Assembly (NCBI RefSeq): GCF_003205875.1
Contig: NZ_PUBZ01000011.1
Location: forward strand, 83,467 to 147,466
Direction: 5' to 3'
DNA from: Herpetosiphon llansteffanensis
GTDB taxonomy: Bacteria > Chloroflexota > Chloroflexia > Chloroflexales > Herpetosiphonaceae
Length of the DNA: 64,000 nt
Each line of letters opens with the position of its first letter. Positions within the stretch are counted from its first letter, which is position 1. A program made the translations under genes and the position numbers. A model generated the notes under the pieces. The model was not told where the DNA came from, searched no databases, and was given only the letters and a program-made list of their open reading frames with translations. Shown here piece by piece: positions 7,213 to 17,695 of this stretch.

Positions 7213-8475
7213 CTAATCGCGAACGTGACCAGCGCCGCGCACAATCCATTTATAAGAGGTCAGTTCGCGCAAGGCCATCGGGCCACGCGCATGCAATTTT
7301 TGGGTGCTGATCGCAATTTCAGCGCCCAAGCCCATTTGCGAGCCATCGGTGAACCGCGTTGAGGAATTGGCATACACGACCGCCGAATCAACCTCATTCA
7401 AAAAGCGCTCGATTGCGGTTGGGTCTTGCGATAAAATCGTATCCGAATGGTCAGTCCCATACTGATCAATATGCTCAATTGCTTGATCAAGCCCATCGAC
7501 CACCCGCACAGCCAAGATTAATGCAGAAAATTCTTGCCCAAAATCCTCAGGCTGGGCCGCGACTACATGCCACTCGCTGCTACCAGCCTCGCGCAAAATC
7601 GCCAAGGATTCAGGATCGCAGCGCAATTCGACCTTGTGCTCTTGCAAGGCAGCACCCAAACGCGGCAAAACTTTGGCAGCAGCACTGCGTTCAAGCAACA
7701 AAGTTTCGAGCGAATTGCAGACACTTGGGCGTTGCACTTTGGCATTGACGATAATTGGCACAACTTGATCGAGCGGCGCAGTATGGTCAACATAGGCATG
7801 GCACACACCAATTCCGCCAGTAATCACCGGAATCGTGGCCGTTTGGCGACAAAAATCGTGCAAGCCTGAGCCACCGCGTGGAATAATCATATCGACGTAG
7901 CGATCCAATGTCAGCAAGCCGCGCACCAATTCACGATCAGGATTATCGATCAATTGCAAAGCATCAGCGGGCAAATCGACTCGTTCTAAGGCGCGGCGCA
8001 AGGCCTGCACCAACGCTGCTGCCGAACGGGTAATTTCCTTGCCACCACGCAAAATCACTGCACTGCCAGCTTTGATGCACAAGGCGGCCACATCGGCGGT
8101 AACATTTGGCCGCGCCTCGTAGATTACGCCGACCACACCCAGCGGCACGCGCCGCTTTTCGATCCGCAAGCCATTGGGCAGCACGCCTTGCTCAAAAACC
8201 TCGCCAACTGGATCGGGCAACACAGCGACGGTGCGCACATCGTTGGCAATCGCTTCGAGCCGTTGCTCATTAAGTAGTAAACGGTCAAGCAAAGCCGGAG
8301 TTAAGCCAGCCTCGCGCCCCAGCCGCATATCAGCAGCATTGGCCGAAAGAATCGATTCGCGATCAAGGCTTAGTTCTTCGGCCATCGCTTCAACGGCTGC
8401 ATTGCGTTGCGCCGTGGTTGTGCGGGCCAATAATCGGGCTGCCAGCTTTGCGCGCTGACCCATTGCCTCAAGCAT
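7213..8475 (-). CDS. proA: Gamma-glutamyl phosphate reductase
   Basis: The 420-residue cytoplasmic enzyme reduces glutamyl-5-phosphate to glutamate semialdehyde with NADPH, the second step of proline synthesis. Family signatures are [41 protein letters not shown], and the catalytic Cys in [12 protein letters not shown]; the end has [22 protein letters not shown]. Length is normal for ProA. The ATG follows AGGAG by 6 bp. It lies 24 bp downstream of the phosphatase and about 1 kb from proB on the same strand, so the pathway is split but co-directional. Confidence 0.97.
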   Translation of the reverse strand: MLEAMGQRAKLAARLLARTTTAQRNAAVEAMAEELSLDRESILSANAADMRLGREAGLTPALLDRLLLNEQRLEAIANDVRTVAVLPDPVGEVFEQGVLPNGLRIEKRRVPLGVVGVIYEARPNVTADVAALCIKAGSAVILRGGKEITRSAAALVQALRRALERVDLPADALQLIDNPDRELVRGLLTLDRYVDMIIPRGGSGLHDFCRQTATIPVITGGIGVCHAYVDHTAPLDQVVPIIVNAKVQRPSVCNSLETLLLERSAAAKVLPRLGAALQEHKVELRCDPESLAILREAGSSEWHVVAAQPEDFGQEFSALILAVRVVDGLDQAIEHIDQYGTDHSDTILSQDPTAIERFLNEVDSAVVYANSSTRFTDGSQMGLGAEIAISTQKLHARGPMALRELTSYKWIVRGAGHVRD

Positions 8476-8499
8476 TGGAGACTCCTCATTGACTAGCCA

Positions 8500-9195
8500 T
8501 CATAACTCGCCGAGTGGTGCTGCTGGATGAGCTTCACCTTCGAGATCGCCTTCGAGTTGCCAGCGCACTGCTGCATGCAAATGCACAGCATCGTTGTAGC
8601 CGCCCAAAAACCAACGCACCTGCCCACCCCGCTGATGCTGATACCAATGAGTCAAGGATGTATTGGTCACTTCTAGGTCAACATTCGGTTGCTCGCTGCG
8701 GGTATGTGGCCAAAAATAGCTTAATGATGATTCTATCACCCAACCATGGCAAACAATCGCAATCGTCGCATCAGGATTAGCATTCAGCACCCGTTCAAAA
8801 TTGGTGTGGGTGCGCAGGCAGAAGCTTTGCCACGTTTCGCCACCTGGCGATAGAGGCTTGCGCAAATCAAAATCAAATTTGCCATAGCGTTGATTATATT
8901 CTTTCCAGCTTAGGCCATCGGCCTCGCCAACGTTGAATTCGCAAAACGTCTCATCGTAGAGCAAGGGTTGGTCAAAGGCTGGCGCAATAATTTCGGCGGT
9001 TTGCATTGCCCGTGGCATCGTACTACAAATGAAGAGATCGGGCACGATTTCACGGGTGGCGATCAGGCGATCGCGCAAATGTTCAGCTTGTTGCACGCCC
9101 AAATCGGTCAAACCACGATCGCCTTTGATGCCGCCAATAATTGGCTCGACATTCACCACAGCCTGCCCATGGCGAATCAAATACAGTTTAGCCAT
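8500..9195 (-). CDS. Histidine phosphatase family protein
   Basis: The 231-residue protein has the phosphohistidine motif LIRHGQAVVN at residues 5-14. The second conserved Arg is probably in the STMPRAMQTAEII region, and the distal catalytic His is in IAIVCHGWVIESS. The branch is phosphoglycerate-mutase-like/SixA-GpmB; the substrate (sugar phosphate, nucleotide or other) cannot be told. It lies between proB and proA, and AAGGGG precedes the ATG. A role in proline synthesis is not implied by the family. Confidence 0.85.
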   Translation of the reverse strand: MAKLYLIRHGQAVVNVEPIIGGIKGDRGLTDLGVQQAEHLRDRLIATREIVPDLFICSTMPRAMQTAEIIAPAFDQPLLYDETFCEFNVGEADGLSWKEYNQRYGKFDFDLRKPLSPGGETWQSFCLRTHTNFERVLNANPDATIAIVCHGWVIESSLSYFWPHTRSEQPNVDLEVTNTSLTHWYQHQRGGQVRWFLGGYNDAVHLHAAVRWQLEGDLEGEAHPAAPLGEL

Positions 9196-9211
9196 AAAAC
9201 CCCTTTATAGT

Positions 9212-9450
9212 AAGGATGAAGGATGAATTATGAAGGTTGAATGCCCATCCTCCACTATTCACACCTTTTTTACAAGGATGAAGGATGAATTATGAAGGTT
9301 GAATGCCCATTCTTCAAATATCATCCTATATTCTATGTTCATTGTTCTATATTCAGTTTTTCATCCCTCATCCCTCATCCCTCATAATTCATAATTTATC
9401 AGACGTTCTATGTTCGGTTTTTCATCCCTCATCCCTCATCCCTCATCCTT
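9212..9450. repeat. TCATCCY/GGATGAR repeat block with a 37-bp direct duplication
   Basis: Positions 9212-9248 and 9274-9310 are the same 37-bp sequence (it starts AAGGATGAAGGATGAATTAT). Strings of TCATCCCTCATCC units follow up to and into the 3' end of proB. No gene is present. The heptameric unit GGATGAR places TGA in every frame of the minus strand. Confidence 0.85.
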
Positions 9451-10545
9451 AACAAAAGCTACCATATCATCGCGGTGAATAACTTCGTCGCCGTAGGAAT
9501 AGCCGAGAATATGTTCGATGTCGCTGGTGCGTGAGCCTTTGATTTGGGCAACTTCGTGGGCGGCGTATTGGCACAAGCCACAGGCAATCGCCTGACCATC
9601 GGGCGCGACAATCGCCACGGTTTGGCCCCGTCGCCACTCACCCTCGACCGCCACAATTCCTGCTGGCAACAGGCTGCGACCTTGCTGGGTCAGGGCTTGC
9701 ACCGCTCCAGCATCAACCGCAATATGCGCTTGGCGCACGCGCTCGGCCATAATCCAACGTTTGCGGCTCTCCAAGCGGGTGCTGACTGGGCGAAAACGCG
9801 TGCCAACACTCTCGCCAGCGGCCAAGCGCAACAGCACATCAGGCTCGTTGCCAGCAGCAATGATCATAGTTGTGCCAGCGCGCGTAGCTAATTCGGCAGC
9901 CTGAATTTTGGTAAACATCCCGCCAGTGCCACGATGCGAGCCAGCAGCCCCAGCCAACGCATAGACCTGTTCGGTCACCGCTGCCACATCGTCGATTAAC
10001 TGAGCTGCGGGGTTTTGGCGCGGATCGGCGCTATACAAGCCAGCAATATCGCTCAAAATAACCAAGAGTTGCGCATCGACCAAATTTGCTACCAACGCCG
10101 AAAGGGTGTCGTTATCGCCAACCCGAATTTCATCGACTGCCACCGCATCGTTTTCATTGATAATCGGCAACACCCCGATTTCCAAGCAGGTTAATAGGGT
10201 TGCACGCGCATTCAGGTAGCGCACCCGATCACGCAGATCGGCGCGGGTCAGCAAGGTTTGGGCAACCGGCACATCGTAAATTTCAAATAACTGGCCATAG
10301 ATGTGCATTAATCGACCTTGACCAACCGCCGCCAAGGCCTGTTTGTGGGTCAATTCACGTCGCCGTTTGGGAAAGCCCAAGCGCTCCCAGCCGGCCAAAA
10401 CCGCCCCCGAGGAAACCAACACAACGTCGTGGCCAGCGGCACGCAAGTGGGACATCTGACGCGCCAAATCGACCATGCGCGGGCGATGCAAACGGTCGGT
10501 GCCATCGGTCAAAACGCTGGTGCCAAGTTTAATTACAATTCGCAT
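9436..10545 (-). CDS. proB: Glutamate 5-kinase
   Basis: The 369-residue enzyme phosphorylates glutamate, the first, feedback-controlled step of proline synthesis. The N-terminal amino-acid kinase domain (residues 1-255) shows MRIVIKLGTSVLTDG, VLVSSGAVLAGWERL, INENDAVAVDEI and GDNDTLSALVANLVDA. A PUA domain (about 275-355) follows, as in full-length ProB. The last residues, VKDEG, and the TGA stop are encoded by the GGATGAR repeat, so the repeat has been incorporated into the gene end. The RBS is weak. Confidence 0.97.
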   Translation of the reverse strand: MRIVIKLGTSVLTDGTDRLHRPRMVDLARQMSHLRAAGHDVVLVSSGAVLAGWERLGFPKRRRELTHKQALAAVGQGRLMHIYGQLFEIYDVPVAQTLLTRADLRDRVRYLNARATLLTCLEIGVLPIINENDAVAVDEIRVGDNDTLSALVANLVDAQLLVILSDIAGLYSADPRQNPAAQLIDDVAAVTEQVYALAGAAGSHRGTGGMFTKIQAAELATRAGTTMIIAAGNEPDVLLRLAAGESVGTRFRPVSTRLESRKRWIMAERVRQAHIAVDAGAVQALTQQGRSLLPAGIVAVEGEWRRGQTVAIVAPDGQAIACGLCQYAAHEVAQIKGSRTSDIEHILGYSYGDEVIHRDDMVAFVKDEG

Positions 10546-10589
10546 AGCAAGCTCTATTCATCAAGATGAGTATAAAAGCTATTTTAACG

Positions 10590-11040
10590 CCTAGTGCCAA
10601 ATCATAAAAGCTGCATTTTGAAACCACCAAGAGCACGAAGGATGAGTTTTTAGCCACGAATTGCACGAATTCCACGAATGATCATTCTTTTAGCCACAGA
10701 TTGCACAGATTGGCTTGATTATGTATTGATGTTCAATCATTTCATCGCTCATAATACAGCCTTCATGTTTAATTTTAGTCACGAATTGCACGAAGCTGTG
10801 GCTATCGGCTTTAGGCTATGGGCTATTGATTTTTGCCTTTTGAATTTCATCGCTCATACTTCATCTTTCATGCTTATTTTCTGCCTTTTGATTTTTGACT
10901 TCTGAATTTCATCGCTCATAATTCATCCTTCATCCTTGGTTTCTACCTTGGCTTTCATCCCTCATCCCTCATACTTCATCCTTATTTTCTGCCTTTTGAT
11001 TTTTGACTTCTGACTTTGCTCTATGTTCTATGTTCTAAAA
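10590..11040. repeat. Repeat-filled intergenic region
   Basis: The 557-bp gap between proB and secA contains no credible gene. It holds CACGAATTGCACGAATTCC, GCCACAGATTGCACAGATTGG, GGCTATGGGCTATTGA, TGCCTTTTGATTTTTGACTTC units and many TTCATCCCTCATCC units. These are the same families as in the other gaps. I saw no clear terminator hairpin for secA. Confidence 0.8.
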
Positions 11041-11102
11041 CGACTAGGCCACAGAGCAAAATACTCCATGGCCTGTAAATACTTTTTCGTTATGTCAAAT
11101 AA

Positions 11103-14100
11103 TTATTTTTTGCCAACAGCTTGAGCGTGGGTATGCTTGACCGCCAAAATTGCTTCAAGCTCGGCTTCTTTGCCTGGCAAGCCATGGCATGCTTTGAATT
11201 TCTTGCCGCTATCGCAAGGGCAAGGATCATTGCGTCCGATTTTGATAATAATGCGGCGGGCTGGAGCAGCTTGCCCAGCAGCGTTGCTCACGCGGCGAGC
11301 AGCGCCACCAACACCCCGTTTAGCTGGCTTAGGTGCTTCTTCGGTGGCGTTTTCCGAGCCACCAGCAGTTTGAGCCATTGCCAAACGAGCTTCCATTTCC
11401 AGCTCAACTTGGCGCAAGCGCACTTGCCAGTTAGCTGCATCGGTGAAGAAGTTGTAGACAATTCGGTTTTGAATATTGCCTTTGAGTTCATCGAACATCT
11501 TATAGGCTTCGCGCTTGAAGGCCACCAACGGATCTTGTTGGGCAATCGCCACGTTGCCAATGCCTTGGCGCAATTCATCAACCGCCGTCAGATAATCGAT
11601 CCATTCGCGATCGATTGCGCCGAGCATTTCCTGGCGCTCGAAGTGAGCAAAGAAGGCTTCGGGGCCGCTAACGCCAGGAATTGGCTGCACGCCACGTTGC
11701 AACAAACCAGTATATTGGGTTGCCAACTCTTGGCCCAAGCGATTGTAGGCTTCTTCGACAACATCGGTCGCAATTTCGCCAATTTCATCAGCTTGGCGGC
11801 CTTTGAAACGAGCGGCCAATTCAGTTTCTTGGGCTTTGAGTTGGGGCACAATCGCATACAACTGGCGCAAGAAGCCTTCCATATCTGGCTGATCAAGCTC
11901 TTTGTTATCGAGGAAATCTTCGACATGAGCTTCGATTTCGTCAACCACCATCTCAAGGATGCGGTCGCCCATATCTTCGCCACCAAGAATGGCATGGCGG
12001 TCGGCGTAGATAACTTCGCGTTGCTTGTTCACCACGTCGTCGTATTCGACCACATGTTTACGCACATCGAAGTTATAGCCTTCAACCCGAGTTTGCGCGC
12101 TTTCGATGGCTTTATCGAGCAAGCCCGATTCGAGTGGCAATTCTTCCTCGCCATCAGACATACGTTCCATCAAGCGCTTGATCGTGTCGATGCGTCCGAA
12201 GCGGGTCATCAACTCGTCTTCAAGCGAGATGAAGAAGCGCGATGAACCAGGGTCGCCTTGACGGCCAGCCCGACCACGCAGCTGATTGTCGATCCGGCGA
12301 GCTTCGTGGCGCTCAGTACCAATGATGTGCAAACCACCAGCATCCATCACAGCTTTACGTTCTGCTTCGACATCGGCTTTGGCTTTGGCGGTTGCTTCGG
12401 CCAATTGTTCAGGCGTTGCCTCGGTGATGGTTGTGCCAAGCGCTTTAAGATGCTCCTCGACCAAACCATCGGGATTCCCGCCAAGCAAAATGTCGGTACC
12501 GCGACCAGCCATGTTGGTTGCAATCGTAATTGCCCCGGTGCGACCAGCTTGGGCCACGATATAGGCTTCACGTTCGTGTTGCTTGGCGTTCAAGAGATAG
12601 TGTTCAAGCCCTGATTGATTGAGCAAATTGCTGACAATTTCTGAGCTTTCAACCGAGGTTGTACCAACCAAGACTGGGCGGCCAACTTCGTGCATCTCTT
12701 TGATTTCACGCAGCACAGCGTTATATTTGGCTTTTTGGGTTGCATAAATATGGTCGCGATAATCTTCGCGCACCACTTGGCGATTGGTTGGGATAATCAC
12801 CACTTCCAAATTGTAGATTTTGCTAAATTCTTCTGCTTCGGTGATTGCCGTACCAGTCATGCCACCAAGTTTGTTGTACATCCGGAAGTAATTTTGGAAG
12901 GTGATGGTTGCCAAGGTGACGTTTTCGCGGCGCACCTCGACCGATTCTTTGGCTTCAACCGCTTGGTGCAAGCCATCCGACCAACGCCGACCAGGCATCG
13001 TCCGTCCAGTAAACTCATCGACGATCACGACTTCGCCATTTTGCACCACATAATCAACATCACGATGAAAAACATATTCGGCTTTGAGCGCGTTTTCCAA
13101 GTAGTGGGTCAATTCGAAGTTCTTGGCATCGTACATGTTCTCGCCTTCGGGCAAGTTGAGGCGTTTTTCCATCACCTCCAAGCCCGATTCGGTCAAAGTA
13201 ATCGAGCGCGATTTTTCGTCGATCCAGTAATCGCCGTCGAAATCGTCTTTCAAGCCTTTGCGCACTTCATCAGGCGAAATGCTTGAGCGCTTGAGGCCAC
13301 GCACCAATGATGAGAAACGGCGATAATTATCGCTGGATTCTTGGGCTGGGCCTGAGATAATCAACGGCGTACGGGCTTCGTCGATCAAAATATTATCAAC
13401 TTCGTCGACAATCGCGTAGTGCAATTCACGCTGCACACATTGATCTTTGTGCTGCACCATGTTATCGCGCAGATAATCGAAGCCATATTCGTTATTCGTG
13501 CCGTAGGTCATATCGGCCATATAGGCTTCGCGGCGTGAGCAAGGCCGCCAGTGGACCAAACGACTATCATCTTGCTTGGCGTTGGGGTCGATATAATTGG
13601 GGTCGTAAATTGCTGAATAATCGTGGGCGATATAGCCAGTGCTGAAGCCAAGGCTATGAAAAATTGGCCCCATCCAACCACCACCAACTTTGGCGAGGTA
13701 GTCGTTGACGGTAATCAAGTGTGCGCCACGACCTGCAATTGCGTTGAGAAACAAGGGCAAGGAAGCCACAAGGGTTTTACCTTCACCAGTTTTCATTTCG
13801 GCAATGCGGCCTTCGTGCAGCACAATCCCGCCGATCATCTGGACATCGTAGTGACGTTGGCCAATAACGCGGCTTGAGGCTTCGCGCACGAGGGCAAACG
13901 CTTCAGGCAACAATTCATCAAGTGCTGAATCTTCGATAATCCGTAATTCTTTTTGATAGTCTTTTTCGACGGTTGAATCGTGGCGATTTTCGTCGGCGTA
14001 GCGGTCGTCGAGCGCTTCACGATCCGCTTTGGTAAGCTCTGCGAACCGTGTGCGTAATTCAGCCGTTTTTTCACGGAGTTGTTCATCGCTAAGAGCCTTG

Positions 14101-14201
14101 AATGTTGGCTCAAGGGCGTTAATTTCATCTAAGGTTGGCTGCATTTTCTTCACAACCTTAGCGTTGGGGTCGCCCAGTAATTTCCCAAGCCATTTAAACA
14201 T
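11103..14201 (-). CDS. secA: Preprotein translocase ATPase SecA
   Basis: The 1032-residue motor drives unfolded preproteins through SecYEG. Visible elements are Walker [15 protein letters not shown], the DEAD-like [16 protein letters not shown], the crosslinking domain ([16 protein letters not shown]), NBD2 with [10 protein letters not shown] and [21 protein letters not shown], and a C-terminal metal-binding [14 protein letters not shown]. The longer frame begins 42 bp upstream, but [13 protein letters not shown] matches the family start and GAGGT precedes it, so I start at 14201. The protein is somewhat longer than E. coli SecA, as in other Chloroflexota. Confidence 0.97.
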   Translation of the reverse strand: MFKWLGKLLGDPNAKVVKKMQPTLDEINALEPTFKALSDEQLREKTAELRTRFAELTKADREALDDRYADENRHDSTVEKDYQKELRIIEDSALDELLPEAFALVREASSRVIGQRHYDVQMIGGIVLHEGRIAEMKTGEGKTLVASLPLFLNAIAGRGAHLITVNDYLAKVGGGWMGPIFHSLGFSTGYIAHDYSAIYDPNYIDPNAKQDDSRLVHWRPCSRREAYMADMTYGTNNEYGFDYLRDNMVQHKDQCVQRELHYAIVDEVDNILIDEARTPLIISGPAQESSDNYRRFSSLVRGLKRSSISPDEVRKGLKDDFDGDYWIDEKSRSITLTESGLEVMEKRLNLPEGENMYDAKNFELTHYLENALKAEYVFHRDVDYVVQNGEVVIVDEFTGRTMPGRRWSDGLHQAVEAKESVEVRRENVTLATITFQNYFRMYNKLGGMTGTAITEAEEFSKIYNLEVVIIPTNRQVVREDYRDHIYATQKAKYNAVLREIKEMHEVGRPVLVGTTSVESSEIVSNLLNQSGLEHYLLNAKQHEREAYIVAQAGRTGAITIATNMAGRGTDILLGGNPDGLVEEHLKALGTTITEATPEQLAEATAKAKADVEAERKAVMDAGGLHIIGTERHEARRIDNQLRGRAGRQGDPGSSRFFISLEDELMTRFGRIDTIKRLMERMSDGEEELPLESGLLDKAIESAQTRVEGYNFDVRKHVVEYDDVVNKQREVIYADRHAILGGEDMGDRILEMVVDEIEAHVEDFLDNKELDQPDMEGFLRQLYAIVPQLKAQETELAARFKGRQADEIGEIATDVVEEAYNRLGQELATQYTGLLQRGVQPIPGVSGPEAFFAHFERQEMLGAIDREWIDYLTAVDELRQGIGNVAIAQQDPLVAFKREAYKMFDELKGNIQNRIVYNFFTDAANWQVRLRQVELEMEARLAMAQTAGGSENATEEAPKPAKRGVGGAARRVSNAAGQAAPARRIIIKIGRNDPCPCDSGKKFKACHGLPGKEAELEAILAVKHTHAQAVGKK

Positions 14202-14305
14202 GTGGTACCTCGTGGTGTCTGAATATCGGCAGCACGGCTGCATCGCTAGATTATACCACGCAGCTTTGGCGCTTTGAATGGCTTAAAAGCTGCTTAAACG
14301 AAATG

Positions 14306-14896
14306 TTAACGCACTGCCAATAATCGTCGATCTTCACGATTAAGCAGCTGTTGAAACTTGCCAAGAAAGCGTCCAAGTTGGGGATCGCTGCGCTCCAACG
14401 GCACATCATCAAGCGCAAACCAGCGGATTTGGGCGAATTCAGCCTGATCGTAGCGCAAGGTTTGCTGCGAATCGGCCTGCACCACATACCACAACGAAAC
14501 ATCAATATGGCCTGCGGTCAGACCAACGGTTTCGGTTACGCTAATAAAGCATGGCTCTGGCCAATAAAACTGCGCTTCAATCCCCAATTCTTCCTCAATC
14601 TCGCGGCTGACGGTGCTTGCTGGATGCTCATCTGGCTCAACATGGCCACCGCAAGGTAACCACAACTGGGCATTACGGTGATCAACTAATAAAATCTGGG
14701 CAGTTGCCGGATCATAGACCACAATGTAGGAAACGAGGTGCATCGGGGGCGTGGCAGGCTTAGCGGTGCGAAACAACGGTGCATCGCTATCGATCCAGGT
14801 CAAGGTTTTGTTACAATCTGCTTGCTCACGTAAGTCCAATGGTGCGATCTGGTTGACTAAGCCACGAATGGTTGAACGCATAAATTCCTCCAACAA
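14306..14896 (-). CDS. Nudix hydrolase
   Basis: The 196-residue protein has a perfect Nudix box, GGHVEPDE...REIEEELGI, near residues 95-118. An N-terminal extension of about 60 residues contains a W-I-D segment. The layout resembles the IDI/MutT-like Nudix group with a regulatory N-terminus, but the substrate is unknown. It is the second Nudix protein of the window and is not close to the one at 4811. RBS GGAGGAA precedes the ATG. Confidence 0.87.
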   Translation of the reverse strand: MLEEFMRSTIRGLVNQIAPLDLREQADCNKTLTWIDSDAPLFRTAKPATPPMHLVSYIVVYDPATAQILLVDHRNAQLWLPCGGHVEPDEHPASTVSREIEEELGIEAQFYWPEPCFISVTETVGLTAGHIDVSLWYVVQADSQQTLRYDQAEFAQIRWFALDDVPLERSDPQLGRFLGKFQQLLNREDRRLLAVR

Positions 14897-14919
14897 TCCT
14901 CAATCTGAGCCACGAAAGT

Positions 14920-15112
14920 TGGCTATAGGCTATTGACTATAGGTTATTGACTAGTGGTTATTGACTATAGGCTTCTCCAATAAATCTCCGATAGCCCAAA
15001 GCCCATAGCCAAACATCCTCTGCGCCGCTGCGTTATAACGACATGTTTTTGAATTTTGACTTCTGCCCTTTGATTTTCCCCCTTCATCCTTCATCCCTCA
15101 TCCTTCATACTT
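14920..15112. repeat. GGCTATAGGC repeat cluster plus TCATCCY tail
   Basis: Imperfect tandem copies of GGCTATTGACTATAGG occur at about 14929-14975, then CCGATAGCCCAAAGCCCATAGCC (partly inverted), the GCGCCGCTGCGTTA unit, and TTCATCCTTCATCCCTCATCC, whose minus strand provides the TGA stop of the TetR gene. No gene is present. Confidence 0.8.
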
Positions 15113-15692
15113 TTAAGGCTTCGATGCTGCCAACCAGCAATGGCACGCTATCGTTGATAAAGTTTTCGAGATTTTGGCAGCGGTCGCTATAGAGCCAGCG
15201 TGCGGCCAAGGCAAACACCGACCAACTGAGCATAGTTGCTAACAATTGGCGTTGGGTTGCAGCAACGCTACGCAACGGCACATAATGATCAAGCCACGTT
15301 TGAATATGTTGTTCTAGCATGCGTTTGATCTGAGTTTCAGCCAACGAATCGAAAAAGCGATGATATTGATTACACTGGCCATGAATCATCGTCCAATGAT
15401 CAGCAATTGCCCACAGCAAGGCCTGCATATAACGCGTCGGCGTGTCGGGATAATGCTGCATACGCCGATCAAGAAACATCATAAAGCCATCGCGAATTAA
15501 TTCATCAACTAAGGCATATTTATCGCTGAAATGGGCATAGAAGGTTGCCCGATTAATCGTCGCAGCTTCGGCAATCTCGTTAACGGTGACTTCCTCAAAG
15601 GTACGAGTGCGCAAGAGCTGAATTAATGCATCAAGAATTAATTTACGCGTACGCTTGGTGCGCGGGTCGATTTTTACAGCGTTTCCCAACAT
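15105..15692 (-). CDS. TetR-family repressor
   Basis: The 195-residue protein has the TetR HTH at about residues 13-58 (RKLILDALIQLL...TVNEIAEAATINRATFYAHFSDKY). The ligand domain resembles the TetR_C_8-type end with repeated Trp. It is divergent from the NAD(P)H-binding gene at 15834, and the shared 141-bp spacer holds two perfect palindromes, so it probably represses both. The ATG at 15692 follows AGGAGCC. The stop codon comes from the start of a GGATGAR repeat. Confidence 0.88.
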   Translation of the reverse strand: MLGNAVKIDPRTKRTRKLILDALIQLLRTRTFEEVTVNEIAEAATINRATFYAHFSDKYALVDELIRDGFMMFLDRRMQHYPDTPTRYMQALLWAIADHWTMIHGQCNQYHRFFDSLAETQIKRMLEQHIQTWLDHYVPLRSVAATQRQLLATMLSWSVFALAARWLYSDRCQNLENFINDSVPLLVGSIEALKV

Positions 15693-15702
15693 TTTGGCTC
15701 CT

Positions 15703-15803
15703 TTGTTGCCTAAGCAACAAATTTTCGTTTTTGCTGGTTGACACTATAGCACGGGTTCTCTATGCTATTCAACAGATGTCAATTAAACAACGAGTGTTGT
15801 TTA
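15703..15803 (+). promoter_or_regulatory. Promoter and two palindromes between TetR and NmrA genes
   Basis: A near-consensus promoter faces the NmrA gene: TTGACA (15738-15743), 17-bp spacer, TATGCT (15761-15766). It is flanked by two perfect inverted repeats: TTGTTGC-CTAA-GCAACAA (15703-15720), next to the tetR start, and TAAACAAC-GAGT-GTTGTTTA (15784-15803), just downstream of the promoter. Both use a CAAC/GTTG half-site and a 4-bp centre, as expected for TetR operators. Confidence 0.7.
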
Positions 15804-15833
15804 GATTTCAATCGATTAGTGAGGTTTTCAATT

Positions 15834-16718
15834 ATGGCTCATACTCAAGGTTTGGTCGCGATCACCGGTGCAGCAGGTCAATTAGGGCGCTTGGTTTTGC
15901 AAGAAGTATTGACAAAAGTTGCAGCAAATCAAGTTGTGGCAATCACCCGTGATCCTGCCAAATTAGCTGATGTTGCTGCCCAAGGCGTAAAAGTCGTTGC
16001 TGGCGATTTCAACGATCCAGCAAGTTTGACCGCTGCCTTGGCTGGGGTCGAACGGGTTTTGCTGATCAGCATCGATGTTGTCGGTAGCGAACGAGTGCGC
16101 TTGCAAACTGGTGCGGTCAAAGCAATCGCTGACGCTGGCGTGAAGCATATCGTTTATACCTCGGCAACGAATCCTGCCGAAGCCCCCATGGAATTTGTGC
16201 GCGAACACGCCGCCACCGAAGAAGCCATCAAGGCCAGCGGTTTGAGCTACAGCTTCTTGCGCAACAACTTCTACTTTGAAACGATCACCGATAAGGTAAA
16301 AGGTGCCTTGGCTGGTGGCGTAATTGCTGCCGCTGCTGGCGATGCTGCTGCTGGCTTGGTTGCCCGCGCCGATTGTGCCGCTGCCGCCGCTGCTGCCTTG
16401 GTCAGCGATAATACCGCTTCAGAAGTTTACGATATTACTGGCCCAGTGAGCTTAACTCACAAAGCAATCGCTGAAACCGTCGCCGAATTTGCAGGCCGCG
16501 ACGTAGTATATCAGCCAATCGATGCTGCCAGCGCTCAACAGCAACTTGAGCAATATGGCCTGCCAGCGCCAGTTGCCGGCTTTGTCGTCGCCATCGATCA
16601 CGATTTGATCGGCTCAGGCGCGTTGGATGTTGTGACCAACGATGTTGAGCGCTTGACTGGCAAGCCAGCTCAATCATTGGCCGAATATCTTAACGCAAAT
16701 CGCGCGTTGTTTAGCTAA
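15834..16718 (+). CDS. NmrA-like NAD(P)H-binding oxidoreductase
   Basis: The 294-residue protein belongs to the atypical SDR/NmrA group that includes quinone oxidoreductase QorB. The nucleotide-binding motif AITGAAGQLGRLV lies at residues 8-20, followed by VVAGDFNDPASLTAAL and VYTSATNPAE. The fold ends with a substrate loop (NRALFS). I start at MAHTQGL because GAGG precedes it; a longer frame 72 bp upstream would overlap the promoter. It is controlled by the divergent TetR. Confidence 0.85.
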   Translation: MAHTQGLVAITGAAGQLGRLVLQEVLTKVAANQVVAITRDPAKLADVAAQGVKVVAGDFNDPASLTAALAGVERVLLISIDVVGSERVRLQTGAVKAIADAGVKHIVYTSATNPAEAPMEFVREHAATEEAIKASGLSYSFLRNNFYFETITDKVKGALAGGVIAAAAGDAAAGLVARADCAAAAAAALVSDNTASEVYDITGPVSLTHKAIAETVAEFAGRDVVYQPIDAASAQQQLEQYGLPAPVAGFVVAIDHDLIGSGALDVVTNDVERLTGKPAQSLAEYLNANRALFS

Positions 16719-16733
16719 TATTCAGCTTGATCA

Positions 16734-16767
16734 AACAGGCAGCCATTAATTTGGCTGCCTGTTTTTT
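16734..16767 (+). terminator. Rho-independent terminator
   Basis: Perfect 11-nt arms AACAGGCAGCC (16734-16744) and GGCTGCCTGTT (16753-16763) are followed by a T-tract to 16767. It ends the NmrA gene and lies between convergent genes. Confidence 0.9.
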
Positions 16768-16777
16768 AATGATTTAA

Positions 16778-17668
16778 TTACTTGCTGGTCGTAGGATTAT
16801 GAATTGGCAGGCCAACCACGTTGCCCCATTCGGTCCATGAGCCGTCGTAATTGCGCACATTTTTGTAGCCCAACAATTCGTGCAGCACAAACCATGTTAA
16901 CGATGAGCGTTCGCCAATGCGGCAATAAACCACGGTATCGCTTTCAGGTGTTACGCCAACATCGCCATATAATTGGCTAATTTCGTCGGCGCTCTTGAAT
17001 GTTCCATCGTCGTTGACCGCTTTGGCCCACGGCACATTGACCGCGCCAGGAATGTGGCCGCCACGCACAGCGCCTTCTTGAGGATATTCGGGCATGTGCA
17101 GTTTTTTGCCAGTAAATTCATCTGGCGAGCGCACATCGACCAAGCTATGGCCTGATGGCAATTCAATTGCGGTTTGGCGCGGGTTTGGCCGTCCGATATG
17201 AGCCAACACATCATCGCGGAACGCGCGGATTTCGGGCTTTGGCTCGCCGACGACATAGCTGGTTGGCTCGAAGCTTGGCACAGTTCGGGTCAATTCGCGG
17301 CCTTCATCGATCCATTTTTTGCGGCCACCGTTCATAATTTTAAGCTTTTCGTGGCCAAGCAATTGGAAAACCCAGTAGGCATAGCAGGCCCACCAATTAT
17401 TTTTATCGCCATAAAATACGATTGTGGTGTCGTTGCTAATGCCAAAGCGGCTCAGCAAGGCAGCAAAATCATCGCCATCAATGTAATCACGAATCTGGAG
17501 ATCGTTTAAATCATCTTGCCAATTGATTTTGACAGCGTTGGCGATATGCCCCATCTCATAGAGCAAAATATCTTCATCCGACTCAACCAAACGCACATCT
17601 GCATCATTCAAATGTTCTGCAACCCAATCAGTGCTGACCAACACATCAGGATTCACGTAATCGCTCAT
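16778..17668 (-). CDS. Thiosulfate sulfurtransferase (two rhodanese domains)
   Basis: The 296-residue enzyme has two rhodanese domains. The first (about 8-130) is inactive-like: the [15 protein letters not shown] segment lacks a catalytic Cys loop. The active C-terminal domain has [10 protein letters not shown] with the catalytic Cys. CRIGER is typical of bacterial thiosulfate:cyanide sulfurtransferases. It is the last gene of the SUF operon, 28 bp after the Rieske gene, so a role in sulfur handling is plausible. An RBS (AAGGAG) precedes the ATG. Confidence 0.9.
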   Translation of the reverse strand: MSDYVNPDVLVSTDWVAEHLNDADVRLVESDEDILLYEMGHIANAVKINWQDDLNDLQIRDYIDGDDFAALLSRFGISNDTTIVFYGDKNNWWACYAYWVFQLLGHEKLKIMNGGRKKWIDEGRELTRTVPSFEPTSYVVGEPKPEIRAFRDDVLAHIGRPNPRQTAIELPSGHSLVDVRSPDEFTGKKLHMPEYPQEGAVRGGHIPGAVNVPWAKAVNDDGTFKSADEISQLYGDVGVTPESDTVVYCRIGERSSLTWFVLHELLGYKNVRNYDGSWTEWGNVVGLPIHNPTTSK

Positions 17669-17695
17669 CGATGGCTCCTTTATTGAAATTAATAC

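Noticed and set aside
9212..9450. A CRISPR array, suggested by short direct repeats
   Set aside because: The repeats are contiguous heptamers or one 37-bp duplication, without the regular repeat-spacer alternation; no cas genes are nearby.
10678..10905. 75-residue plus-strand frame in the proB-secA gap
   Set aside because: Composed of intergenic repeat units (GCCACAGATTGCACAG, TTGATTTTTG); no RBS and no family.
11121..12245. 374-residue plus-strand frame opposite secA
   Set aside because: Entirely antisense to a certain secA gene and without its own signals.
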